Shown here piece by piece: positions 18,408 to 27,456 of a stretch of DNA of 64,000 nucleotides. Made by a program: the position numbers and the translations under genes. This DNA comes from Planctomycetes bacterium B3_Pla. Lineage in GTDB: Bacteria > Planctomycetota > Phycisphaerae > Sedimentisphaerales > Anaerobacaceae. The notes beneath the pieces were generated by a model that saw nothing but the letters and a program-made list of their open reading frames with translations, was not told the DNA's origin and made no database searches. The stretch lies in the NCBI GenBank assembly GCA_005223045.1, contig NJBM01000003.1, positions 310,001 to 374,000 of the forward strand, written 5' to 3'. Numbering within the stretch: the stretch's first letter is position 1; every line of letters starts with the position of its first letter.

Positions 18408-18698
18408 TTAAGAGTCTATAACTTGCGCCGCAGAACTTCCGTCGAGTTTGCGGTTTATGAATCCGGAAATGTTCGCCAGGCTATCCATGTTATCCGGCAC
18501 AAGCTCATCATCCTCAACATTTATACTGAAGGTCTCCTCGAGGAAAAACACCAGCTCCAGAATCCCTGTCGAGTCGATGATGCCCTCCTCCATAAATGAA
18601 GTATCATCCTTGAGCGATTCACCGTCTCCGAAGAGAAAATTCTCTACTACAAATTCTCTGACTTTTGAAGAATTGTCCATCTTGCCCTCTCTGCTCAT
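18408..18698 (-). CDS. acyl carrier protein
   Basis: This 96-residue acidic protein has the ACP fold signature: [16 protein letters not shown], with Ser43 of the DST motif as the phosphopantetheine attachment site (DSL in most ACPs). The first ATG overlaps the stop of the preceding acyltransferase gene (ATGA), suggesting translational coupling. A second in-frame ATG at 18,680, with GAGAGGG a few bases upstream, could be the real start and would give a 90-residue protein. It probably carries an acyl group made by the AMP-forming ligase, for transfer to the polymer by one of the acyltransferases. Dedicated ACPs are known from exosortase-linked loci. Confidence 0.88.
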   Translation of the reverse strand: MSREGKMDNSSKVREFVVENFLFGDGESLKDDTSFMEEGIIDSTGILELVFFLEETFSINVEDDELVPDNMDSLANISGFINRKLDGSSAAQVIDS

Positions 18699-19432
18699 TT
18701 CCCGTTGCCTGTCTTATTATGCTGCTTTGTATCGGTCGATTCCCACGACTTCCGGACAAGGCCGGATAAGTTCCTCGCCGGGTTGCCCCCAACGAATGCC
18801 CCGGCGGGGACATCCTTCTGAACTACCGAACCTGCGCTTATGACAGCGTTATCCCCTATCTCCACCCCGAACAGGACTATCGAACCCGTGCTTATCCATA
18901 CATTGTTGCCGATAGTGGTCTTCTGCCTCTGCTTCGTAGCCTGCGTCGGCACCGGATGCCTCGGCCCGAGAATCTTGACGTACGGACCGGTGGACAGTTC
19001 GTCACCAATTTCGATCGGCCCCATAACAACGTTGTTGAGCCCGAACCAACATTTCTTCCCGACGGTTATGTCACCCAGATCGGCGTTCCAGACGTTGAAA
19101 TCCTCGGCGATGCTCCGCTCGCCGACGATTGCACGGTAAGGCTCTGAACGGTCGAATCTGAACCTGTACCCAAATTCCACAAACCTAGCTTTTTCGATGT
19201 ATCGCCATCTGTGATAGCGACGGACGATCTTCCGAAACACTCTTTTGACCATCGCCTTTACAAAAGTCGGCGTAATTGACTCTACGGTTTCATATACAGC
19301 ACTGTTCTCGTTTTTTTTCATAGTCACTGTGTTTGCCGGTCCCTCTCGGGCTTGCCTTTGGCGTTTATCCATCCCCTTTGAAGAGCGAACGGTCTCTGTC
19401 CGCAAGAACAGCCGGACATCGCAATCTCTCAT
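18695..19432 (-). CDS. hexapeptide-repeat acyltransferase (WcaF/maltose acetyltransferase-like)
   Basis: Residues about 110-225 form hexapeptide repeats ([36 protein letters not shown]) and end in [17 protein letters not shown], the closing signature of the left-handed beta-helix acetyltransferases. It would acetylate or otherwise acylate a sugar hydroxyl or amine. The first ~37 residues are basic and not conserved-looking. The called ATG overlaps the stop of wecB (TAATG); in-frame ATGs at 19,372 and 19,321 are alternatives, so the N-terminus is uncertain. Its position directly before the ACP gene makes it a candidate acceptor of the ACP-bound acyl group. Confidence 0.85.
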   Translation of the reverse strand: MRDCDVRLFLRTETVRSSKGMDKRQRQAREGPANTVTMKKNENSAVYETVESITPTFVKAMVKRVFRKIVRRYHRWRYIEKARFVEFGYRFRFDRSEPYRAIVGERSIAEDFNVWNADLGDITVGKKCWFGLNNVVMGPIEIGDELSTGPYVKILGPRHPVPTQATKQRQKTTIGNNVWISTGSIVLFGVEIGDNAVISAGSVVQKDVPAGAFVGGNPARNLSGLVRKSWESTDTKQHNKTGNGK

Positions 19433-20568
19433 TAGTCAGCACGCACGTCCGCCAGTTTTCTGCCTTCCATAATAGATCGTAACAATATGCTCACAATTCT
19501 TTGGGAAGCTTTCCCATCCCAGAATTTCGGCCTGGAGTGCGGTATCGTCATGTCCATGCTCTCCCGATAGCCCTCCAATATTCTGTTCGTATCAGTACCA
19601 ACCAATATATTTGTCCCCTCGCTCACCGTGACTGGTCTCTCAGTATTCTCACGGACCGTCAGGCAAGGTATTCCCAGAATAGTGGTTTCTTCTTGAATGC
19701 CGCCGGAATCTGTCATCACAAGCTTTGACTCAGACATCAGCTTTAAGAAATCTATATATGCCAATGGTTCTGTAATCAGCATGTTCGGCAGAGACTCAAT
19801 ATCTGAAATCAGTCCACTTGATGTCAGGTTCTCAACCGTTCGAGGATGCATGGGAAAAACGACGTTGGTCTTTTTCTGAATCTCTGCCAGCGCATCGAGT
19901 ATTCTAACCATCGCTTCATGTTCATCCACATTGCTTGGCCTATGCAGCGTAACCACAACATACTTCCCGGGTTGTAGATCCAATTCGCAAAGTATTCGTG
20001 AATCAGCAGCTTTGCCTCTGTGATACTCAAGCGTATCAATCATGACATTTCCGACAAAGTGGACCCTGGGACCAGCGATCCCCTCACGTTCCAGGTTGAC
20101 TAACCCGCTCGGTTCGGTAACGAAAAGAATGTCACTTATTGCATCGGTCAAGATACGGTTGATTTCTTCGGGCATAGAACGGTCAAAGCTTCTTAAGCCG
20201 GCTTCAACGTGTATAACCCCAATGCCCAGCTTCTTGGCAACGAGCGTGCAGGCAATAGTCGAATTTACATCACCCACAACAAGCACTGCATCCGGGTTGC
20301 TCTCCGTCACGACGGGCTCGAACCGCTTCATGATTTCAGCGGTCTGTTGGGCATGCGAACCGGAACCCACTTCCAGGTTGACGTTCGGAACCGGGATCTC
20401 AAGGGCTTCGAAAAACGTCCTGCTCATGTTTTCAGAATAGTGCTGACCCGTATGAACGAGCAATGATTCAATCTCAGGGGCTTGCCTGCAAGCTCTTAAT
20501 ATACTTGCTATCTTGACAAAATTGGGCCTTGCACCAACCACATGAATTATCTTGAGAGCTTTCTTCAT
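19432..20568 (-). CDS. wecB: UDP-N-acetylglucosamine 2-epimerase (non-hydrolysing)
   Basis: The 378-residue protein shows the whole family pattern: [10 protein letters not shown] at the N-terminus, [39 protein letters not shown] and [10 protein letters not shown]. It interconverts UDP-GlcNAc and UDP-ManNAc in the cytoplasm. No UDP-ManNAc dehydrogenase (WecC) is present nearby, so ManNAc itself may be the polymer sugar, or oxidation is encoded elsewhere. The neighbouring WecG/TagA/CpsF gene encodes a transferase family that uses ManNAc or its uronate, which fits a two-gene ManNAc module. Length is normal for the family. Confidence 0.96.
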   Translation of the reverse strand: MKKALKIIHVVGARPNFVKIASILRACRQAPEIESLLVHTGQHYSENMSRTFFEALEIPVPNVNLEVGSGSHAQQTAEIMKRFEPVVTESNPDAVLVVGDVNSTIACTLVAKKLGIGVIHVEAGLRSFDRSMPEEINRILTDAISDILFVTEPSGLVNLEREGIAGPRVHFVGNVMIDTLEYHRGKAADSRILCELDLQPGKYVVVTLHRPSNVDEHEAMVRILDALAEIQKKTNVVFPMHPRTVENLTSSGLISDIESLPNMLITEPLAYIDFLKLMSESKLVMTDSGGIQEETTILGIPCLTVRENTERPVTVSEGTNILVGTDTNRILEGYRESMDMTIPHSRPKFWDGKASQRIVSILLRSIMEGRKLADVRAD

Positions 20569-20596
20569 TTACAGTCCAATCACTTCGACAGTTCGG

Positions 20597-21421
20597 TTAA
20601 TCGGTGTCAGCATCGGCTAAATTTACGGATTTGTGAAATAGTTTGCCCCATCTGGCCCGTAAGACGGCCCCGAAGCAGAGTTTCAGGAATATCGTATTAG
20701 TAATAAGGTACCTTTTCCACATCCTTCGTGGTTCCTGGCTCAGTCTGTACAGCCATTCCAAGCCGCTGTTCTGCATCCACACCGGAGCGCGTTTTGTGAT
20801 ACCCGCAAGAACATCAAAGCTGCCTCCGACGCCATGGCATACGGGTACAGCCATAAGTTCTTGCCATTTGTTGAGAAAGATTTCCTTCTTCGGAGGACTG
20901 ATGGCCACAAAAATGATATCCGCCTGGCTGTCCCTTACGTCTTCAGCCACGCGTTCTTCCTCATCTTTGTCAAAGTAACCATCTCTATATCCGGCAACAC
21001 GGATACCTGGATAGTCTCTTCGGACTATTTCAATCACTCCTTGCAAAACTTCGCGTCTGGCCCCTAGGAAATAAATGCCGTAGTGTTTATCGTTCGCTTC
21101 TCTCAGCAACCCATACATAACATCTATCCCCGGTATTCTTTCGGGCAGAGGACTGCCTAACAACCTGGAAAGCCATATGAGAGGCTGGCCATCAGCGACA
21201 ATAATATCCGCTCGCTCAAGGCTTTCCCTCAGCAAGCTGTTCTTGCGTGCATTTACGACTTTAGCCACATTTACAACACCCAAGAGCAACTGTTCGCGAG
21301 ATTCGATACATTCTTGAGTTGTTTGAAGCAACTCTTCCATTGTGATCCGGTTTACAGCCAGACCAAGTATATCGACCACATTTTCTTTCTTGTCTAAAAT
21401 TTTGCTGCCAATAATCTTCAT
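20597..21421 (-). CDS. WecG/TagA/CpsF-family glycosyltransferase (GT26)
   Basis: The 274-residue sequence matches GT26 enzymes, with ADGQPLIWLSRLLG, an ERIPGIDV segment, GIYFLGARREV, VAISPPKKEIFL, GVGGSFDVLAG and the C-terminal EWLYRLSQEPRRMWKRY. These membrane-associated enzymes add ManNAc-type sugars to lipid-linked intermediates. The position 28 bp upstream of wecB suggests it consumes the ManNAc made there. GAGGT precedes the ATG. Acceptor specificity is inferred only. Confidence 0.93.
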   Translation of the reverse strand: MKIIGSKILDKKENVVDILGLAVNRITMEELLQTTQECIESREQLLLGVVNVAKVVNARKNSLLRESLERADIIVADGQPLIWLSRLLGSPLPERIPGIDVMYGLLREANDKHYGIYFLGARREVLQGVIEIVRRDYPGIRVAGYRDGYFDKDEEERVAEDVRDSQADIIFVAISPPKKEIFLNKWQELMAVPVCHGVGGSFDVLAGITKRAPVWMQNSGLEWLYRLSQEPRRMWKRYLITNTIFLKLCFGAVLRARWGKLFHKSVNLADADTD

Positions 21422-21500
21422 TATACCTCATCACTGAAGTGTGTTTCTGATCCAGTGTTACGTAAAGTACATCATCTGGAAACGTACTCAAATCCGGCGG

Positions 21501-22613
21501 TTAGTGAGCCCAGGCATAGAGAATCCATCCCAAATGATAGGGACGACATTCTCTGTTGACCACATAGCCGAACACATTCTTACCGGATAAGCGATGAGCT
21601 TTAGCCAAGCCCGCCGTAAACAATAGACCTCGGATCAGCCTGTACATTTTTCCGATTTCCCTGCGATGAATGTCACGCCATATAACTCCTTGCTCGTGCA
21701 ATACCATTGCCGCATTCAGTTCGTTGCTTCTGTTCAACCACATCATTCCCTTTTCGATAAATGAGCTGTGATCTGTACCGGCAACTCTGTCAATTGCCAG
21801 CAAGGCCATCGGCGCCATTCCATCCTGGTGGACCGAGAAGACCGGATATTCCTCGACGACCGTTCCCGTTTTAACATCATAGTGCCACCACCATTGTCCT
21901 TCGTTCCCTTGCAGCAGGCACATCGTATCAGCAACTGCCACAGCCGCTTCGATACTCTCGCCATCATCGAACGCCTGGCCGTAGCTCGCTAACGCCAATA
22001 TTGGGTATACCTGGTCTGCAAAGCAGGCTATATGGCGTGACACAAATCCTCCTGCGCCCTTTCGATTATGTCTGGCAAGCAGTCTGGTATCTTGACAGTA
22101 CAAATCTATGAGCCTGTCGTGAGCATCCTTCAATACACTGTTCATTTCGTCTGTCATTGAGTGACGTTGCGATAAGCAAGTCATTCCTTGTACTACCCAC
22201 GCCAATTCAACTGCGTTGCAGGCTCGGCGCATCTGTGTCCACTTTTCTGCCAGTCTTTCTGCAAGAATCCGAGCATCATCCGCGTCGCTTTCAACACCTG
22301 CCCAAATAGCAAGGCCAAGATCGCCCGCGTTATCTATTTCGTTGCTCCTTGATTCAATATGTTCCCAGAAATCAGGTAGCTGCGTATTACAATCGCAGGA
22401 AAGCAACCAGCGTTTTATTCCTATTTGCGCTATGATGATATAACGTAAATGTGAAGCCATATTAAGTCGAACCTCGCGACCATTGAAACTCCGGCCTCGA
22501 TCCGACAAATCTTTCTCAGAATAACAATCTACTAAACCTTTTATGGCAGCGGCGCATAACAGATCAATAGTTTGACGGTACTTCGATTCTGATTCAGCAC
22601 GGTATGCTTTCAT
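21501..22613 (-). CDS. uncharacterised helical protein, alpha/alpha-toroid-like
   Basis: The 370-residue protein has no signal peptide or membrane helix. It is built of helical segments with spaced Trp and His residues (GNEGQWWWHYD, VFSVHQDGMAPMALLA, VIWRDIHRR), a look shared with alpha/alpha-barrel proteins such as lyases, cyclases and glucuronyl hydrolases. No catalytic motif could be assigned. GAGGAG precedes the ATG by about 8 nt, so the start is good. It lies between a GT4 gene and a GT26 gene and may be a sugar-modifying or chain-editing enzyme, which is a guess from context. Confidence 0.7.
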   Translation of the reverse strand: MKAYRAESESKYRQTIDLLCAAAIKGLVDCYSEKDLSDRGRSFNGREVRLNMASHLRYIIIAQIGIKRWLLSCDCNTQLPDFWEHIESRSNEIDNAGDLGLAIWAGVESDADDARILAERLAEKWTQMRRACNAVELAWVVQGMTCLSQRHSMTDEMNSVLKDAHDRLIDLYCQDTRLLARHNRKGAGGFVSRHIACFADQVYPILALASYGQAFDDGESIEAAVAVADTMCLLQGNEGQWWWHYDVKTGTVVEEYPVFSVHQDGMAPMALLAIDRVAGTDHSSFIEKGMMWLNRSNELNAAMVLHEQGVIWRDIHRREIGKMYRLIRGLLFTAGLAKAHRLSGKNVFGYVVNRECRPYHLGWILYAWAH

Positions 22614-22643
22614 TCAAGGAGCTCCTCAAAATCCTACTGAAGT

Positions 22644-23834
22644 CTAATTCACTTCGTGCAAAGCTTGCATGGCCTCATTTGCCTTTGCCTCCCAGGTGCT
22701 GCCACGCACTCGTTCACGCCGCGCCGTCACAAGTTCAGGATCATTCTCATTGCAGGCTTTCCTCACAGCCTCAGCGAACGCGTAAACATCAGATGCCACG
22801 TAAGCGAGACCCTTGTATATCTCGATCGCATTACACGGAGTAGAGACAATCGGTTTGCCTAGCGCAAGGTACTCCTTGAGTTTTATTGGATTAGCCGCTT
22901 CAATCCAGCGGTTTTGCGGAAATGGCAGAAAACACACATCGAAACATTTGGCGTAGTGCGGTATTTGCTCATAAGGTTTCTGGCCCAGAAGATATACATT
23001 CTTGCGAGATGCCAGGCAAGACAGATCGACATTAGAGCCACCGACCAACACTATTGACATGTCACTCAGTATGTCCGAAAGCTTCTCCACCAACGGAAGA
23101 TCTACCTTGTTATCATCAATTTGACTGTGAAGACCAACGATAGGATGCGGTATTCGTTTCATCTCCTCTGGTATGTGCTGTTCCCTGTGAGCGTGCGCAA
23201 ATAGCTCATAATCGACTCCGTGATCGAGGAAGATGGCCTTCTTGCACTCGGCCTTTTCGTGAATCCAGAGGTCTCGATTAACGTATATAACAAGGTCCGC
23301 GTATCTTTTCAGCAATCGATCGTACAGCTTGACCTGCTTTGAGTCCAAGCCCGGAAAATCTTCATACCGGTCTGATCGTTGATAGACAAGCTTTGAATGA
23401 GGCAGTCCGATTGCCACTTCCGCTGCTCCAGGACAAGCGACCCATATAATGGGCTCGGACATGCCCAGTTTGCCCACACAATGGCCAACTTGCAACCGGA
23501 GAGCTAACCGGTTAAGGTACCTAGCGCCGAAAATATGATGAACGGGCATGCTAAAGGGGCTATAAACGGTCATATTCTCAACACCGGACGGTTTCATACC
23601 TCGCAGAATACTCCGTACCTTACGTTTCACGCGACGCAAAAACATTGTTCCTTCCTGGATGTTGAACTTGCGTACTACTATAGAGTTTACGTATAGAACC
23701 CTGTCTGTTTTGGCGTACTGCTTCATCAACTGAATGTCCATATGACCGCGGTTGTGGTACCACCAATCACTATCGCCAAAGCAAACAATCGAGATGTCTC
23801 TATTATTCTTAGCACTCATTTGCGCGTCCATCAT
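22644..23834 (-). CDS. GT4-like glycosyltransferase (GT-B fold)
   Basis: The 396-residue protein begins DISIVCFGDSDWWYHNRGH and has a GT-B arrangement, with a donor-side motif NPIKLKEYLALGKPIVST near residue 320 and LVGGSNVD earlier. The acceptor-side half mentions RSDRYEDFPG, as in TIGR03087-like or WsaF-like transferases with atypical N-termini. It is probably cytoplasmic and peripheral to the membrane. Two ATG codons (23,834 and 23,831) are adjacent. Donor and linkage are unknown. Confidence 0.85.
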   Translation of the reverse strand: MMDAQMSAKNNRDISIVCFGDSDWWYHNRGHMDIQLMKQYAKTDRVLYVNSIVVRKFNIQEGTMFLRRVKRKVRSILRGMKPSGVENMTVYSPFSMPVHHIFGARYLNRLALRLQVGHCVGKLGMSEPIIWVACPGAAEVAIGLPHSKLVYQRSDRYEDFPGLDSKQVKLYDRLLKRYADLVIYVNRDLWIHEKAECKKAIFLDHGVDYELFAHAHREQHIPEEMKRIPHPIVGLHSQIDDNKVDLPLVEKLSDILSDMSIVLVGGSNVDLSCLASRKNVYLLGQKPYEQIPHYAKCFDVCFLPFPQNRWIEAANPIKLKEYLALGKPIVSTPCNAIEIYKGLAYVASDVYAFAEAVRKACNENDPELVTARRERVRGSTWEAKANEAMQALHEVN

Positions 23835-23922
23835 ATACTCTCTACCACTATGTCATCCGAACTCGCCGCAGAAGTTAAATGATTTCACGACGAACCAATA
23901 TGCCGCCTGTCGAGCTACGTAT

Positions 23923-25548
23923 TCAACGGCTAACGCTGAAATTTGCTATGATCGATCGATTGGCATGCATAACGATCGATACCGGATTATTCTTTCCGGA
24001 AAGGCCGCCCGACCAACCTGCAAACTCGTATCCCGGATCGGCAATGGCCTTTATTCTCACGCTTTCGCCGAGGGTGTAGGCTACCTTATCCGGAGTTTTC
24101 TCCACCGATCCACCTGCCGCGACGGCAGTAAGTTTGGGAGACATTGTCCACACAGGGCCATAGTCGGCACGGTAGGTATCCCACATAGCCTCCACGAACC
24201 TTGACGTCTGTCTCCAGTCAACTGCAGCCTGCATATAACGGTCTGTGTAATCAAATAGAGCATCGTGGTTCCATAAATCTTTCATTCCCATAATGTGCGC
24301 TGCAAGAACAAATCCACCCCAACCCGGACTGCATACCTGCCTGTACGCCGTTTTCCAAAACTTGTTGCTCGCTGCCGGACCTGTGGCATGCCTTATTCCC
24401 CACTCAGGAAGACCAATGTCTTCATGTTCGTACGGGATTTTTTGAGTGTCTCTGCTGTCCGGATTCCACTGGGCGCTGTGAGTGACATCCACATCCGCCC
24501 TGGTGACATAAAACGTCTGGTCATCCTCCCCAAAATGTACATGCTCCGGGTGTGACGGGCCATAATCCGGAACATCGCCTCGCCCAATCTTCATCATGTT
24601 AGGATCGCCAAGTACAAGCCCGGCAAACAGAATCGGCCACTTTCGACCACTGGCATGACCACCGGAGTTAATCCAGTTTTCCTCTCCTTCATCTTGAATA
24701 ATGCCATAGAAATCAATGCCCAGTTGAACAAGACGGATCAGCAGCGTTTCCTTCTGCTGGTTGGTGAAATCAAGATTTAACATTAACGCCCCAATCCCCA
24801 CTTGTGTAGCCATTTCTCTGCCATAACCAGGCATATTCTCCCCCGGATGAAGATAGCCACCCAGCCAATTCGGAACATGGTCCAGCCACGGCCGTTCAAA
24901 GTAGCGTTCTACTTCTGCACGGCCGGGTACACCCGGCACGGGTTTCAAATTCGCAAGCACAGAATAGCCCAACTGGTTCCTATTAAATCTAATGCCTTTG
25001 TCGCTACCACAATATGGAGGTCGAAAGCTTCCTTCAGGAGGACGCTTGGAGAGTACAGTCAGTATTGCTGCCGTATCGAGCTGCTTTTTGTGGATCGGCT
25101 CTGGAATACTGATACTGGAAACCAAAGAAGAATGAGGCTGAAGGAGCAAAGGATTCCATTCTGAAAGATCCTGGCCGTAAGGGCGGCCAACATTGAGATT
25201 TGGGTCAAAAAAGGGACCGTAATTCCTATACATTCCACTATCGTAGCCCTGGAACCAGCTAAGTTTCGGCGAAGGATTGACCATTGAACCATTCATGGTG
25301 CGGCCGCTTATTTCAACTGACGATGGATGTATTCCTATCACAGTCACTGGCCCAACAACCCAATAATCACCGTTGGCAAATTGACCGACAGTATAATTCC
25401 TGTCGAAGGTCCACGTGACACCGAATTGTGAAACCTGCCCTTGCTCAACAGCGCCCAACAGCGGCTGAGCAAGGCACGTCAATACCAAAGCACGTAACCA
25501 GTATTTTCTCATCGTACACGCAATTGAATTTCTTGCCTCGTTTTTCAT
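23923..25548 (-). CDS. secreted alpha-barrel-like protein with C-terminal InlB-type repeat
   Basis: About 541 residues. ATG 25,548 is chosen because AGAGGAGG lies 9 nt upstream; the longer frame has no such signal. Residues about 15-33 form a signal peptide ending near LLGAV. The central part is helical with conserved-looking loops (GGYLHPGENMPGYGREM, INSGGHASGRKWPILFAGL), reminiscent of uncharacterised planctomycete polysaccharide lyase-like proteins. The last ~70 residues match the divergent InlB B-repeat (YEFAGWSGGLSG then ANRSIIANF), a small surface or cell-wall domain. Inside an EPS operon it could trim or release the polymer; enzymatic activity is not proven. Confidence 0.75.
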   Translation of the reverse strand: MKNEARNSIACTMRKYWLRALVLTCLAQPLLGAVEQGQVSQFGVTWTFDRNYTVGQFANGDYWVVGPVTVIGIHPSSVEISGRTMNGSMVNPSPKLSWFQGYDSGMYRNYGPFFDPNLNVGRPYGQDLSEWNPLLLQPHSSLVSSISIPEPIHKKQLDTAAILTVLSKRPPEGSFRPPYCGSDKGIRFNRNQLGYSVLANLKPVPGVPGRAEVERYFERPWLDHVPNWLGGYLHPGENMPGYGREMATQVGIGALMLNLDFTNQQKETLLIRLVQLGIDFYGIIQDEGEENWINSGGHASGRKWPILFAGLVLGDPNMMKIGRGDVPDYGPSHPEHVHFGEDDQTFYVTRADVDVTHSAQWNPDSRDTQKIPYEHEDIGLPEWGIRHATGPAASNKFWKTAYRQVCSPGWGGFVLAAHIMGMKDLWNHDALFDYTDRYMQAAVDWRQTSRFVEAMWDTYRADYGPVWTMSPKLTAVAAGGSVEKTPDKVAYTLGESVRIKAIADPGYEFAGWSGGLSGKNNPVSIVMHANRSIIANFSVSR

Positions 25549-25674
25549 AGCTTTATTCCTCCTCTGCCGTCTCACACTGACGGCAGTTGCCGCTATCAAT
25601 GTTTACTGCGATTTAACGGGCACCCTCCAGACCGTCTCTTAACAAAGTCCGCTTTGTGGATGATAGAACGCGCC

Positions 25675-26331
25675 CTATATTCCCATCTCATCTCCCACGA
25701 CAATCAATGTTTCCGCCCAAAATGTCACGCGTTGTTTGAGGATTTGACTGCCGGGAAAGCACTCCTGGAGCTCCCGAGTGGACATCAGCCTCAGAGCATC
25801 ACACTTGTTGCCGACCGTATATTTTTGCCGTACATGATTGTAGGAAATGATCTTGCCAATCCACAAATAGCCATTCAACGGGAGCCACGTGACAAAGGGC
25901 AGTCGCATGTGAAACTCGAAAGGAAACCAGCGATTTGGAGTTGTTACGAACCATTGTCTCCCCACCCGCATAATTTCACTCGCCATTTTATTTTGCCTTT
26001 CGAGATCGCCCACATGCTCTATTACTGCATTGCTGTAAACAACGTCGAAGTGTTTGTCCTCCCATGGCAAGCTACATGCATCCCCTATCCTCGCATCCAC
26101 TTCCGGATAATGTTCGTGCAAATGCGATACATGTTCGGACGAAAGATTGATAGCTGATACTTTATTTTTCCAGGGATAATGATCGATAAACTGGAGACTA
26201 GTCACATGACTCGGATCGATTTCCGCACCAATGTCAAGGATCGATGTATCCTCCGTTGGCTTCATCATTTCGTAGAAGAGTTCAAGCTTACGATTGCGGC
26301 TGATTCGAGATAGTTTTCCAAAAATACTCAA
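25675..26331 (-). CDS. class I SAM-dependent methyltransferase
   Basis: In this 218-residue protein motif I is SILDIGAEIDPS, with the usual G-x-G relaxed to GAE, the acidic end of beta2 lies in VSAINLSSEH, and DVVYSNAVIEHVGD marks motif IV. The start is a TTG supported by AAGGAG 7 nt upstream; no in-frame ATG exists before the fold begins. It probably methylates a sugar or lipid-linked intermediate of the EPS pathway, inferred from its place between a GT2 gene and the secreted alpha-barrel protein. Confidence 0.88.
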   Translation of the reverse strand: MSIFGKLSRISRNRKLELFYEMMKPTEDTSILDIGAEIDPSHVTSLQFIDHYPWKNKVSAINLSSEHVSHLHEHYPEVDARIGDACSLPWEDKHFDVVYSNAVIEHVGDLERQNKMASEIMRVGRQWFVTTPNRWFPFEFHMRLPFVTWLPLNGYLWIGKIISYNHVRQKYTVGNKCDALRLMSTRELQECFPGSQILKQRVTFWAETLIVVGDEMGI

Positions 26332-26387
26332 TCGTTACTCCTTCAGCGTCAAAATCATCGTTCCCTGCATTTCAAACAGGTGTTCTA

Positions 26388-27347
26388 CTACTCACCCTTA
26401 CGGTTGACAGACAATCCTCGCCAGCCCGCAAAAGACAAGACGAAGCCCAATATATAGGTGCGAACAGTACTTAACGATAGGTTGCGCGTCTTCCTTGATA
26501 TGATCCCCTTTGCAAGCCAGTACGGAACTCTGAAAAGAAAGAAGAACGCCGTACATAAGCAGGCGAGCGCATATTGCCCCCGGCCTCTATGCATTCGAAA
26601 AAACAACAAGATACTCCCTGATAACTGTAATCTCATCTTAGATTTGACCTGTCGGCTGCTGCCTCCACCCAAATGAACGATCTCACCAACCGGGGTAAAC
26701 ATGACTTCCCACCCGTTTTTCCTGAATCGATAGCACCAGTCTGTTTCTTCGGCGTACATGAAGAAACGCTCGTCCATCGCCCCGACCTGATCAATTGCTT
26801 CTTGCCTGACAAGCATAAAGCACCCCGTTACAACATCTACCTGGCGTACATCGCTTCTGTCCCACCAGGTCATTAGCTCACGCCCAAAGAATCTGCTCCC
26901 GGGAAAGAGCTTATAGAGGTAAGTGCTTGACAGAAACATGTTCAATATCGAAGGGAACATGAAACACGTCGGCTGCAACGTTCTGTCCGGATTCAATACC
27001 CGGCAGCCTATCACGCCCGCCCGAGGATGAGCATCTGCGAAACCAACGGTCTTGGCTATAGCGCCGTCCAAAACCACGGTGTCACTGTTGAGCAGGAGCA
27101 CATATCGTCCTTTGGCGACCGCCCCGCCCTGATTATTCGCCGCGGCAAAGCCGTTGTTTTGGGCATTCTCCAGCAGGACCACCTTCTTGAAGTCACTCCT
27201 TATCATTTCCATCGAACCGTCGGTTGAGGCATTGTCGATGACAATCACCTCGAAGTCGACGTCACCGGCCTGTTCGTAAACAGACCCAAGACAGTCTCTG
27301 AGAATCTCTTTCGTATTCCAGTTGACTATTATTACAGAGACATCCAC
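26388..27347 (-). CDS. GT2 glycosyltransferase (rhamnosyltransferase-like)
   Basis: The 319-residue protein has a GT-A fold: VSVIIVNWNTKEIL, VIDNASTDGS, GFAAANNQGG, LLLNSDTVV (the DxD-like metal site) and the acceptor region GAMDERFFMYAEETDWCYR with the catalytic-base ED/EE pair. A C-terminal hydrophobic stretch (about 262-282) suggests membrane association. Family members add rhamnose, galactofuranose or related sugars to lipid-linked chains. The donor is not readable from sequence. Confidence 0.94.
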   Translation of the reverse strand: MDVSVIIVNWNTKEILRDCLGSVYEQAGDVDFEVIVIDNASTDGSMEMIRSDFKKVVLLENAQNNGFAAANNQGGAVAKGRYVLLLNSDTVVLDGAIAKTVGFADAHPRAGVIGCRVLNPDRTLQPTCFMFPSILNMFLSSTYLYKLFPGSRFFGRELMTWWDRSDVRQVDVVTGCFMLVRQEAIDQVGAMDERFFMYAEETDWCYRFRKNGWEVMFTPVGEIVHLGGGSSRQVKSKMRLQLSGSILLFFRMHRGRGQYALACLCTAFFFLFRVPYWLAKGIISRKTRNLSLSTVRTYILGFVLSFAGWRGLSVNRKGE

Positions 27348-27456
27348 TTTTTTGTCACCTATTCATCGGCATAAATCATTTACGCACAATTATGCAAAAC
27401 AAACCCAATTAAAGTCAATTCGAACCCGCTTCCGTCGGATGATTTCACCCTTGTGG

